Shown here piece after piece: positions 33,081 through 44,759 of a stretch of DNA of 64,000 nucleotides (the first letter of the stretch is position 1; the number at the start of each line of letters is the position of its first letter). The notes beneath the pieces were generated by a model that saw only the letters and a program-made list of their open reading frames with translations, made no database searches and was not told the DNA's origin. Origin of the DNA: Mactra quadrangularis (lineage: Eukaryota; Mollusca; Bivalvia; Venerida; Mactridae); assembly GCA_025267735.1 (NCBI GenBank), contig CM046297.1, positions 16,704,011 to 16,768,010 on the forward strand, in the 5' to 3' direction. Both the position numbers and the translations under genes were made by a program.

Positions 33081-34979
33081 ATCAAATAGTTCAGTATATA
33101 ATATACGAGTACATGCATGGACGGAAACAAACACATTTGGGTTTAAGTTTCAATGTTTGTTATATGATATTTTAATCTTTATGAACTCTCAAGTTTGTAA
33201 AACTAGTTAATCCCACCTGATAATCTATTAGCAACTCAAGATTCAAGTTGGGGTCAAAGATTACGACTACGAAGCAAATTCAACCACTTCTATTTTTTAG
33301 CAATAATGTATTGTAAATAATGAAGTGTTTTCACCATGGCCTAGTTATTTGGCTGAAAACAGTCAAAATGTCTGAATCTCATAAAAGCCGAGCTTTAAAT
33401 AAAATGAAAATTTGATAAATAATTCGAGGGTTGCCTGCAAGATACTAGCTCTTCAACGCAATGTACTTATTAATCGAATTGTGATGGACAAAATAATTTA
33501 ATTTCAAAAATATAAGCCACTTAAATAAAGAAAAACGGGAAAATAAAATTGGGTTGATATACAATTTACAGTAGACAATTTAGTTTAGGATTATTATGGA
33601 GTGCTATCATTTTGTTTAAGATTGCAATATGTGTGGATATTTGAAAAGCTTATAATCCTTTTAGTTGAAATATTTCGATGCAGTGAAAATAAACTGAAAC
33701 ATGTCAATAGCAAAATAAGCATGTGCAAAATATGAGGAAGGAACTAATTGACTGAGCTCTATCAATATAATTACACAAACAAGATAGATACCTCAAAAGA
33801 GTATCAGCACACCAATGTCGTCAGGTATTTTTGGTGCTCAGCAAATTGCAGCAAGATGATCATTTGTTGTACAATTTTGTTGTCTGTGCTTCTCGTACAA
33901 AGTCTTAAAGATTTATGCGATTAAACATATATGTAATGTTACCGAAAAAATGAAGAATCACCATATCTTGCAATGCATCGTCTAAAATGTTTGGAGTGGA
34001 ACATATTTAAATGTTAAATACGAGATTGACAAGTTGTCTCAACGTACCATCCTTCTTTGGGGGAGTCCTGGCAGTTGATGGTGAATATACTCCAAATGTG
34101 ATTAATATTCAGACATGTTTAAACTTTTGGCACTGATGCATCAGATTTGTTGTGTGTTCTTTCAAGATATTTAGTGTTAAGTGAAACAATACATTTTTAA
34201 ATTTTCTACTGGGCCATGTTTTGTAATTAATGAATCCCTTAAAACCACCCTCTTGCACAGTGTAACACTATTTGCTAAATCATGAGCTAGACACTGGGTT
34301 CAAATAGCAGTGTATACGCTTATAATAAGAATTGGCATCTACGCCACGTAATTTCTCTCAATCCTTGTAAATAAAACCAAATTCTATTACACACTTTTGA
34401 TGGAAATGTGCTTTTGTTAGTTCTCCATTTTTTATCAATGGCCAGAGTTATTTACAATGAAATAAAGAACATTCATGATTCAGTTGTGATATCTGATGTC
34501 TAGATCGGACTTGAAATGATCCTAATTGCAAATTCTCTTATTTACTATCAAAATGTGTTACAATGTCAACAGAATTTCTATCAATTGCTTTGGCATAAAT
34601 ATACTCTTGAAAGATAGAACATTCACACAATACTTACAATGTCATTAGCTTTTTCTTTTTTATAACCTCCTTTAAATACATATTGATTATTATTGAAGTT
34701 GCAATTATATTGGGAAAGGGGTCGCTATTTTAAGGATATCACAACATATGTTTTTCAATGAATTAAATATTATCAGAATAGTGTCTCTAAATTGCGATCT
34801 TAGAAACAATTTGCTTCAAGAGTTAACTGGCAAGCTAACAAGTATCAACAATTTGATATTCGCAAGACCAAGAGATATAAAAACCTAAACATAATGCTGG
34901 ATACCCATTTGTTAGGAGTTATGTCTTTCAATGTGAATTGAAATTAATTTTCAAACTCTAATCATACATTTTGACCTCC
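33081..34979. other. AT-rich centre of the inverted ATGGCGG repeat
   Basis: 1.9 kb lies between the oppositely oriented ATGGCGG-rich blocks. I see no frame, RNA gene or element end in it. Confidence 0.4.
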
Positions 34980-36180
34980 ATCTTAAATTCTTGAAGTTAC
35001 CCAAGAATACCAATATGGCATCAATCGGTTACATAAACAAAAAAGGATTAACTACGAAATAAAATGCATTGAAACCATTTTGTATACCCCAGTCTATGAC
35101 TTAGCTCATTGTGGTTGATATATACCCGACAGCTAGTTTTTTACGCCATTATAGCCGCCATCTAGGATTTTGGAAATTGCCAAATGATGCCAGTGTGGCA
35201 TCAACTAGTTTTATGAACTAAACTAAAGAGTAATTCCTACAAAAATGCATTAAAACTTTTTTGAAATGCCTCTATGTACGATCCTGCTCATTGTGGTTGA
35301 TATACCCGACAAGTGTAGCTTTTATCCGCCATTTTGTCCACCATCTTGGATTGGATAATAAACAAGGGGTACCAAAATTGCAAAAAAATACAATTGCAGA
35401 TAATGTTAGACTAATTTCAGCTATTTAAAATTAGACTGTGATAAGGATGGATTAATTATACATTAATCAGCTTTCATCCGCCATTTTGTCCGCCATCTTG
35501 AATTTTGGGAGTTGTCCAAGAGTGCCGAAGTGACATCATCCATTTTCGTAAACTACGATGTCTTAGCTTCAAGAAAATTGCAAAAACATTTTTACATCCT
35601 TCCATGCACTGTTCAATTGATTTGTGTAGTTTATATACTGGACTAATATATACCAAACAGTTAGTTATATACGCCATTATAGCCGCCATCTTGGATTTTG
35701 GAAATTGCCAAATGATGCCAGTGTGGCATCAACTAGTTTTATGAACTAAACTAAAGAGTAATTCCTACAAAAATGCATTAAAACTTTTTTGAAATGCCTC
35801 TATGTACGATCCTGCTCATTGTGGTTGATATACCCGACAAGTGTAGATTTTATCCGCCATTTCGTCCGCCATCTTGGATTGTATAATAAACGAGAGGTAC
35901 CAAAATTGCATGGAATAAAATTGCAGATAATGTTAGACTAATTTCAGCTATTTATATGATCAGACTGTGGTTAAGATGGATTTATTATACAATAATCAGC
36001 TTTCATCCGCCATTTTGTCCGCCATCTTGAATTTTGGGAGTTGCCCAAGGGTGCCGAAGTGGCATCATTCAGTTTCGTAAACTACAATGTCTTAGCTTCA
36101 AGAAAATGCAAAAACATTTTCTACATCATTCCATGCACGGTTCAGTCGATTTTTGTAGTTTATATACCGGACTATATGGG
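34980..36180 (+). repeat. CCGCCAT-rich repeat with a 528-bp tandem duplication
   Basis: The block from 35144 (CGCCATTATAGCCGCCATCT) recurs from 35672, 528 bp later, about 90-95% identical by eye, and runs to about 36180. Within each copy TCCGCCATTTTGTCCGCCAT and TTGGATTTTGG recur several times. Confidence 0.85.
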
Positions 36181-37294
36181 CAAATCGTAAATCCCAATCT
36201 GTCCTCTTTCTTACCCAAAGTGGGTACGAATTCTAATGGACGATGAGAAATACAGGTTATTGGCCTCCAAAATTTTGAACTCAATTTTATGTATTTCGGT
36301 ACATTTCCGTTCGTCCATGAGTATTCGTACTCACAGAAGGTGCGAGCAATAGAACGAATAAGAACATTTCCATTCGTCAATAGAAATTTCGTACCCACTA
36401 AATAGGCATTGTAAAATTTTGAGACCGAATGGCCGTTCGTCAATAGGTATTCTCAAACACTTAATGAGGGTGTTTGAGCCACTTAATTGAGAACAAATGG
36501 CGATATTCCGTTCGTCAGGAAGCAAAATGTTATTTTAATATGAATAGGAATTTTTGATTCGCACCTAGAAAGTTCGTACCTATTTACATAGGATTTTCGA
36601 TTCGCACCTAGAATGTTACATATTTACGTAGGATGCGAGAACTTTAAGAACCACTTAATTGAGAAAAAATGGCGATATTTCCGTTTGTCCTTATTAAATT
36701 CGTACCCAGTTAGAAAGCAAAATAATAAGATAAATAGGAATTTTCGATTCGCACCTAGAAATTTCGAACCTATATACGTAAGATGTGCGTATTTTAAGAA
36801 TGAATAGGAATATTCGGATTTGCATGTAGTACAAAACTTATATGGAAATTTCTATTTTTCTCAGTTGGTACAAATACTTGTGGACGAACGGGAATGTCGC
36901 CAATCAGTCTGAAACTTTCGAGCTGCTTTTGACTAGGTACTTAATGTTTGAGCGAATTTCAAATACCTTTTCCCCTCCTTAGTAGGTACTTATTCTTACC
37001 ATTTGGCCTCGAAATTTTCGAAGCGCTATGAATTTGGAACGAAATTTCTTTGGGTGAAAACATTGTTTTGTGATCTCAAACTTTACGAACCTCTCGTACT
37101 TAGGTACGAAATTTCTATGGGCGAATCAAAATTTCCAATTTGTACTTCAATTTCTCACTCTTATCAAGCGGGAACGAATTTTTAAGGGACTAACGGAATT
37201 GCACGTTTCCGGCCTCAAAAAATTCAGAACCCCAGGATTTGGGTACTAACTAAATTTCTATGGGCGAATTGAAATATTCCTATTCGTCCTATTG
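36181..37294 (+). repeat. TTCG/CGAA-rich degenerate repeat domain, right part
   Basis: It has the same modules as 30500-32600, including a short tandem pair around 36560-36790 (TTTTCGATTCGCACCTAGAA). It is cut at 37295 by the Harbinger-type element and continues at 38806-38935. Confidence 0.6.
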
Positions 37295-38805
37295 GACATT
37301 TACAACCTAATCCGAAGTGGAATATGAAATCTACAAATGTATTTTTATGGGGGTTTTCTCAAACTGATTTTGGTAACTACACACTTAGCCTTACAGTTGT
37401 GTATCAAGTTCACATATATGACTCAGTTATATCTATAAATGAGTTTTCGAAATAGATGATTGGTGCATGTCTGGGATAATTCGCCTATCGATCTTAAAGA
37501 CATTAGTGCCACGAAAGTTCAACGTACGTCATTCAGTTATGAAAACAAGACAACATTACACTAAGTTATGGTTTATTCAAATACAAATTGTCACGTTCAC
37601 AGATTATATTATCACACACACTAGTTTATAACACACCAAAGACTTACATTTATAAATCTACATGTATTTCGATTTCTCATTTTCTGCAAGTTAGCGCAGC
37701 ACATGTGTTAACAATCACACTCAATAAATGCCTTGGTCCTTGGATGACGCCACAGGGATCCAATAAGTTTGTATAATTATAAAAAAGCAAATGCATGTTC
37801 TACGCGTGCGTCTTTACGTATTATTCTGTTTAATTCTAAACACTTCCGGCGCAAATTTATGTGTTTCCGGGCATTCTGTGCAGAGGTATAAGGTGTAATT
37901 ATTGGTCCACGATAAGGATAAATTTTGTCACCCAAAAGATGAAAGTAGTAATTCAAATCGATTCCTATCCGTCTCATCAAGTGGTACTGTTTAGCGTCGT
38001 CGGTATGCCCAAGGAATCCACTCTTAACATACCAAATTACACCATGTGCGACCACAATCCCTTGTGTATGAATAGCATGATAACATCTGTGTCTGGGGTA
38101 GTATTCCTCCTGTGGCTTGACTTTAGGTCTATACATTTCAAGTGAAGTACCATCTATGGCACCGAAAACAATAGGTAAGTTCGTCCATACACCACCCATA
38201 CTTTGCCATTCCTCTTTAGTAGGCCATTTAATGAAACTATGTAGTTTCTCGTGAAAGATAGGAATTTATGATTGTATCTCGTTTTCAATCGTTGCAACGG
38301 AAACACCAAATATTGCAGCCAACATATCATAAGTAGGATAATACCTCAACCAAAGAATAAACAATAACACTCGGTTCTGCAATGATAATTCGTGAGGTCT
38401 CAACTCTTCTAAATTCAGGTAATTTTGTAGATCAATTAGAGCTTCCAGTGTTTCACCAGTGATTTGATAGAATTGATATCTATTACTAGAAATGTCTGCA
38501 ATTGATGCGTGACTTTGATTACGACAGTAATACGCTCCACTCGCTGCTCAGTGAAACGAGTGAATCTTTCGAACCGATGCTTTGAAGAGTACGACAGTGA
38601 CTACTGAATTGTATGATTACATTATGTGTATTTCATGATAAATTGGTAATTCATATTAAGTTTTATTTTAATATCAGTTGAAACTCAACGTTTCTTTATC
38701 AGTGGCCTTATATAATGAAAACAAATTTCTGACTAGTTTGAGAAGACCCCTTTCATTTTACAATTGTAGATTTCATATTCCGTTTCTGATTAAGTTGTAA
38801 ATGTC
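37295..38805 (-). mobile_element. PIF/Harbinger-type element with ~80-bp inverted ends
   Basis: The left end is GACATTTACAACCTAATCCG and the right end, on the minus strand, is GACATTTACAACTTAATCAG. Both continue with GGAATATGAAATCTACAA and further similarity for about 80 bp. The element interrupts the TTCG-rich repeat and contains the Harbinger-like transposase remnant. I could not define the 3-bp target duplication. Confidence 0.75.
37777..38540 (-). pseudogene. Harbinger (HARBI1-like) transposase, broken
   Basis: The minus strand encodes an N-terminal helix-turn-helix-like stretch (LQNRVLLFILWLRYYPTYDM, then LAAIFGVSVATIENEIQS). An in-frame TAA (about 38262) follows, then the DDE nuclease domain: FGAIDGTSLEMYRP (first Asp), SGFLGHTDDAKQYHLMRRIG, LLGDKIYPYRGPIITPYT (second Asp) and ARVEHAFAFL (Glu). 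The frame ends at TAA right after this Glu motif, so the usual C-terminal tail is missing. The order and spacing match DDE_Tnp_4 nucleases of PIF/Harbinger elements. The upstream start is not defined. I saw no Myb-like partner frame. Confidence 0.85.
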
Positions 38806-38934
38806 TATTTCATGCACTCTAATTATTCGGGTGCGAAAGTTTCACCGGCGTTCGGCCTCGACGTGTTTGAACACCAACAGGTTGGGTACATATTCTATAT
38901 TGTTGAATTAAATTTTCATTCGTTCACTTGATTT

Positions 38935-40250
38935 ACCGTGATTAAATGGGTATCCACGCGAGAGGTCTGACCATGGGCTATCACGTGGGCATAGTGGCTA
39001 CCCTGGGAAAATTCGACGGGTTTGAACCAAAAACCACTAAAAGTCGGTACATGTACTTTACGTTTTGTGAATAAAATCAGCACTCAGATCGGCCGAGTTT
39101 TAGGGCTCGAATCGTGAGTTAAAGCGATTAAGCCGGATACTTGTGTATACCACGCGAGAGGTCTGACCAAAGGCTATCACGTGGGCATAGTGGCTACCCA
39201 GGAAAATTCCGTGGGCTTGGGCAAAAGACCGATAAAAGTCGGTACTTTACGTTTTGTGTATAAAATCAGCACAGAGATGGGCATAGTTTCAGAGTTCGAA
39301 TTATTAAGCGATTTCGCCGGGTACTGGCGTATACCACGCGAGTGGTCTTACCTAGGGCTATCACGTGGGCATAGTGGCTACCCTAGGGTTATTGGTTGGG
39401 CCAAAGACCACTAAATGTCAGTACTTCACGTTTTGTGTATAAAATCAGCACTCAGATGGGCCATGTTTCAGGGCTCGAATTTAAAGCAATTTCGCCGGGT
39501 ACTGACATTTACCAAGCGAAAGCCAAGCGAAAGGTCTGACCAAGGACTATCACGTGGGCATAGTGGCTACCCTGTGAAAATCCCGTGGGCTTGGGCCAAA
39601 GACCACTGAAAGTCGGTACATTACGTTTTCTGTATAAATCAGCACTCAGATGGGCCATGTTTTAGGGCTAGAATCTCGAGTTGAAGCAATTTCGCCGGGT
39701 ACTGACATATACCACGCGAAAGGTCTGACCAAGGACTATCACGTGAGCATAGTGGCTACCCTGTGAATATCCCGTGGGCTTGGGCCGAAGACCACTGAAA
39801 GTCGGTACATTACGTTTTGTGTATAAAATCAGAACTCGGATGGGCCATGTTTCATGTCTAGAATCTCGAATTAAAGCGATTTCGCCGTGCACTGGAGTAT
39901 ACCACGCACGAGGTCTGACCTAGGGCTATCACGTGGGCATAATTGGCTACCCTGTGAATATCCCGTGGGCTTGGGCCGAAGACCACTGAAAGTCGGTACA
40001 ATACGTTTTGTGTATAAAATCAGAACTCGGATCGGCCATGTTTCATGGCTAGAATCTCGAATTAAAGCGATTTCGCCGTGCACTGGAGTATACCACGCAC
40101 GAGGTCTGACCTAGGGCTATCACATGGGCATAGTGGCTACCCTGGGAAAATTCCGTGGGCTTGGGCCAAAGACCATTTAATGTCGGAATTTACGTTTTGT
40201 TTATAAAATAAGCACTCAGATGGGCAATGTTTCAGGGCTCGAACCTCGAG
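38935..40250 (+). repeat. 190-bp satellite, + orientation, diverged, ~7 units
   Basis: Units carry CACGCGAGAGGTCTGACC, GGGCTATCACGTGGGCATAG, TACGTTTTGTGTATAAAATC and CAGCACTCAGATGGGCCATG. They are more diverged than the core of the 46950-52410 array. The array stops abruptly in the middle of a SINE at 40250. Confidence 0.9.
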
Positions 40251-40395
40251 TTTGCACCTAGTAGTTTGTTAACTGCTAAATCCAGAGATTAAGCCTCTCC
40301 AGGAACAGTTCACTACTCAAGTAGGGGGACTGATCGCTGTGATATGACCTATACAAGGTCTTGCTTTGGCGTTAAACCCAACAAAAAATGCAATA
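40250..40395 (+). mobile_element. SINE family A, 3' half, at the satellite orientation switch
   Basis: It has TTAACTGCTAAATCCAGAGA, CTCTCCAGGAACAGTTCAC, GACCTATACAAGGTCTTGC and the tail GCGTTAAACCCAAC. The 5' half is cut where the + satellite ends. The same SINE remnant adjoins the corresponding satellite edge at 52425-52560 in opposite orientation, so the insertion predates duplication of this edge. Confidence 0.8.
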
Positions 40396-40479
40396 AATCT
40401 AAACACATTGAGTACCCTAGTGTTTTTAGTGCTTTGATTTCTTTTTAATCCTCGAATATCACCAAGTCAGAAATTATTT

Positions 40480-40890
40480 ACGTCAATGCGAGATACATGT
40501 ATAAGCCCTAAAATTGGAACCATCTGAGTGCTGATTTATTAAGTAAACGCAAGATACAGGCATCTTTTCGGGGTAGACACTGTGGTCACGCAATAGCCGA
40601 AGGTCAGAACTAATGCTAAGAATAGACCAGCACTCGGTCAAATCGCTTTTAAATGGCCCATCGGAGTGTTGATTTTATACGCAAAAGGCAAAGTACCGCC
40701 ATTAAGTGGTATATGGCCCAAGTCCATTGAATTTTCCAAGGGTAGCCTCTCTGCCCAAGTGAAGGTCTATGTCAAACCTTTCTCATGGTATTCGCCACTC
40801 GCCACTACCCGGTCAAATCGCTTAAACATGGCCCATTTTAGTGCTGATTATATACGCAAAAAACATACGTTTAGACGTAACGCACGCTAA
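40480..40890 (-). repeat. Diverged satellite units, - orientation
   Basis: About two strongly diverged units (TAAGCCCTAAAATTGGAACC, ATCTGAGTGCTGATTTATT). They match the reverse complement of 52180-52410, the innermost edge of the other array. Confidence 0.75.
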
Positions 40891-41084
40891 TGGCGGACAT
40901 AACGTAACGTCGTAATTTGACGTTAAGCGTTTTTATCAAACGTAACAACTTTCTTACGCTATGCTTTATTAATGAACTAACAAACATATAATGAAGTTAA
41001 TTATTTCATTTAATTTTCACATTTAGTTCATTGTATAGTACTAATCATATAATACAAAAAAATATTAAGTCTATTATCACACTC

Positions 41085-41127
41085 GCTCATTCACTCATTC
41101 ATTCACTCACGCATTCACTCATTCAAA
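41085..41127 (+). repeat. (CACTCATT)n microsatellite
   Basis: Short imperfect repeats of CATTCACTCATT, just downstream (in gene direction) of the transposase-like pseudogene. Confidence 0.8.
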
Positions 41128-41258
41128 AGCATTACTAATAATCTAAATAATATAATCATAGTGATCAAAAGTTAGCACGTGAATTATATATCAGCAAACT
41201 GGCATTTTTTCGACGAAAGATGATTTCAGTCCTTAATATAGTTTATTCACATAAATGT

Positions 41259-43187
41259 TTAAAGACATTTCAAAATTAATCTGTGCAGACTATCCGGAAC
41301 GGTTACAATATTTGCATCACCAAAATCAGTACATATGTATATTACACTCTCAGCTGGCACTGCACATCTCATATTTTTAACTAATTTCATTAAACTACTT
41401 TCTTTATCATTCTGAAAATAATACCCTTCAATGATTTTACGATCTGGAGGATAAGTACATCCCCATTTGTCAGTCATTTTCCTTTTAGTTGTTTTCACAG
41501 TTGTTGATGCGCGCACTAAATAATATGGGAATGTGTTGTCGTCTGCTCTAACTGCAAAAACCATGCCTGGAAATACAAGATCATATACGTGCGGATCTTC
41601 ACTAAGCTGTTCATTTTGCTCACACAAAACGTTAGAGTCTCTATTAGTAGATTTCATGCTAAGTTCTCTGCACGACCCAATAAATACTTCATTTGAACAG
41701 GATCTGTACTTACCTAATAAACAATTGTCACAGTTATAACATGATAAATTGCGGGACAATAACTTGCCAACATTTTCATTGATAACTTGATGTATTTTTC
41801 TATTATCTTTTATTGGTAAAAAGGACCGCTCAGGTCTGTCACGTTCAATTTCATTAAGCAGTCGAAAAATCCTTCTAGTACATACGGCTTTTTCTTTTGG
41901 GCGTTGTCAATCTTTCAGAAGCAAAACAAAATAAGTCTGCTCTTTGGATTGTATGTGTTCCTCTTAGAACAGCCAGGTCTGCCATTCTTTTAATAAACCC
42001 GCCTGCTGCATCGTGCGGCCCTCGACCATGTGAGGTTTCAAAAAAATTTCGTATGTACCTTTTCATCCCAAAGTCTTCACATGAATAACTAAGATCTCCT
42101 GTAAAACAACAATGAATATAGCGGTAAAACAACTACTAAGCGTATACTTTCGTCAGTGACTGACAACTATCCTACATAATTAAGAATCATTAGTAGTAAT
42201 GAGGATAACCGTAGTAGTAGTGATTGCTATTATATATACGTGACGTCGTTACCACCAATACTAACTGAAGATAGCATCTAACAATTTGGGGGTTAAACTA
42301 ATGTTTTATCTTATCTATATTTATCTAAATAAAAAATAATAAAATTTGGTACAACGAGTAGATATTTTATATTTTTTGTATATATACATGTGTATATTAT
42401 ATTTTAAATTCTTTAATACTCACCAAGACAATGACAACTCTTGTATTGACAACTACATCCGTCTGTGAACTCATTCACCACTTCAATTCTCTTGTCAACC
42501 GATCTTAAGTACTGCATGACTAATTTCTGAACTGAGTGGGTGAAGTGGTGGTCATGGCGAGTGTCAGGACTGAAAACAATAAATTGTTCTGTTACGATGT
42601 GCGGTTCATCCTCAGTGCTGTCGATCCCATCCACCTCAAGGACAGAGTGCCTGTGTATTATAGAAACATGCAAGGAAACTTCCACTTTTTGGAAGTAGGA
42701 TGCTTGTATTTCTTCTTTACTGTGACATTTATAGTTCTCACTGTAGTCATGCAAAATCGTGCATTGACCCACTGGCAATGTTTTTGTGATACATTTTAAC
42801 TGTTTACTTTGCCATTCGGCCCTAAATTGATGACCTGGGTATGTCTGAAGTAAAGATTTAAAGTAAGAAACATTAATTGTGGCGTGGTTTGTTTTCTCAC
42901 TAGCATGAGTTTTCTTACATCCTCACCATTTTTAGCTTTAATAGTTTTATACTCAAAGCATTCCCAGTGCAATAAGTTGTCACATTGTTCATTCCTACGT
43001 TCTTGGTCTAGTAACTCAATTTGTGCACACCGCAGTTTTCACAAGTTCTGGCCAGACATTCGGCTTTTATTAATCTTCCATCACCAGGTGGAACACATAA
43101 CGTGTCATTCACTAATTCAGTCAAACTGTGGTAAATTTTGACTGACTGGTTTTCTATATTTGTCAAAATAGTCTTCCTGAACGCCAT
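41259..43187 (-). pseudogene. DDE-like transposase with one intron, frameshifted
   Basis: Read on the minus strand from ATG at 43187: a Cys-rich N-terminal part (ECLARTCENCGVHKL), frameshifts near 43018 and 42895, then HDYSENYKCHSKEEIQASYF, ending exon 1 with FTDGCSCQYKSCHCLG. An intron follows, with donor GTGAGT at about 42423 and acceptor TTTTACAG at about 42104. Exon 2 reads GDLSYSCEDFGMKRYIRNFF and SHGRGPHDAAGGFIKRMADL, then a third frameshift near 41880 and a Cys-rich C-terminal domain ending at 41259. The Asp of DYSENY, the Asp of TDGC and the HGRGPHDAAGG block have the spacing of a DDE nuclease; similar proteins recur in invertebrate mobile elements. I cannot name the superfamily. A SINE fragment lies in the intron (42151-42215). 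Confidence 0.65.
42151..42215 (-). mobile_element. SINE family A fragment in the transposase intron
   Basis: On the minus strand it reads AATGATTCTTAATTATGTAG, GATAGTTGTCAGTCACTGAC, the middle of family A. Confidence 0.7.
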
Positions 43188-43214
43188 ACATGACTTAAAT
43201 AATGAACGAGCTTC

Positions 43215-44540
43215 AACGTGAATTCACTGACCTAAGCTCTTAGAATTTTCCCTGGGTAGCTACTATGCCCACATGATAGCTCTAGGTCAGACCTCTTGTG
43301 TGGTATACGCCAGAATCAGGTTAAATCGTTTCAACTGAAGATTCAAGCCAAGAATTATGACCCATCAGAGTGCTAATTTTAAACGCATGAAGCAAATTAC
43401 CAACATTAAGTGTTCTCTGGCCCAAGCCGACGGAATTTTCCAAGGGTAGACACTATGCCCACGTGTTAGCCCTAGGTCAGACTTCTCGTATGATATACGC
43501 GAGTACCCGACCAAATTGCGTTAACTGGAGATTCGAACACTCAAACATGGCCCATCTGAGAGCTGATTTAAAACGGATATTAGACACGTTACTGACATTA
43601 AGTGGTCTCGCCCAAAGACCACGGAATTTTCCTAGGGTAGTCACTATGCCCACGAGATAGCCCTAGGTCAGACCTCTCGCGTGTTATACGCCAGTACCCG
43701 GCGAAATCGCTCTAATTCGAGATTTTAGCCCTGAAACATGGCCCATTTGAATGCTGATTTTATACACAAAACGTAAAGTACAGACTTTAAGGTGTCTTTG
43801 GCCCAAGCCGATTGAGTTTTTCCAGGGTAGCCATTATGCCCACGTGATAGCCCATGGTCAAATCTCTCGCGTGGTATACCCCAGTACCCGGCGAAATCGC
43901 TTTAGTTCGAGATCCGAGCCCTAAAACTCGGCCCATCTCAGTGGCCAAAGACCTCTAAAGGTCGGTACTTTACGTTTACGTCTTTGGCCCAAGCCCTAGG
44001 AAATTTCCTGGGTAGCCACTATGCCCACGTGATAGCCCTCTGTTATGTCTCCAGCGTGATATACGCCAGTATCCGGCGATATCGCTTTAACTCGAGATTC
44101 GAACCCTGAAACATAGCCTATCTGAATGCTGATTTTACACTCAAAAACGTAAAGGACCGACCTTTAGTGGTCTTTGGCCCAAGCCTACGGAATTTTCCTG
44201 GGTTAGCCACTATGCCCACGTGATAGCCCTCTGTCATGTCTCTAGCTAGATATACGCCATTATCCGGCGAAATCGCCCTTAACTCGAGATTCGAGCCCTG
44301 AAATATGGTCCATCTGAGTGCTGATTTTATACACAAAACGTAAAGTATCGACCTTTAGTGGTCTTTTGCCCAAGCCCACGGAATTTCCCTGGGTAGCCAC
44401 TATGCCCACGTGATAGTCTTAGGTCAGACCTCTCGCGTAGTATACGCCAGTACCCGGCCAAATCGTTTTAACTCGAGATTCGGGACCTGAAACATGGCCC
44501 ATCTGAGTGCTGATTTTTTACTCAAAACACATAATACCGA
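43215..44540 (-). repeat. 190-bp satellite, - orientation, ~7 units
   Basis: Units carry GGTCAGACCTCTCGCGTG, GCCCATCTGAGTGCTGATTT, TACACAAAACGTAAAGTA and CTATGCCCACGTGATAGCCC. They are diverged like the 38935-40250 units. The array ends about 120 bp before the end sequence at 44660. Confidence 0.9.
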
Positions 44541-44544
44541 CTTG

Positions 44545-44735
44545 GGGCCTAAAATAATACCGATTTGAGGCCTTAGGCCCGACAAATGGACTTGTCATGT
44601 TTAATAGTTCCTTATTGTATGTCGCTTTAGGCCTAAATTATTATTTCGCTATTTGTTATTGAATATTTTTGCTAGCAAAAATAGCATATTGTGGCCACTT
44701 TTGCTAGCAAAAAAATTCGCTAACTTCAGCGACGT
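44545..44735 (+). repeat. Satellite-element end module, copy 1
   Basis: TAGGCCCGACAAATGGACTTG and a short spacer are followed by the ~75-bp terminus: TTTTTGCTAGCAAAAATAGC, TTGTGGCCACTTTTGCTAGC, then GCTAACTTCAGCGACGT. The same order occurs at 63230-63451. The terminus alone occurs inverted at 46862-46938. Confidence 0.85.
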
Positions 44736-44759
44736 TGTATTATATGGCAGTGAACCGTT

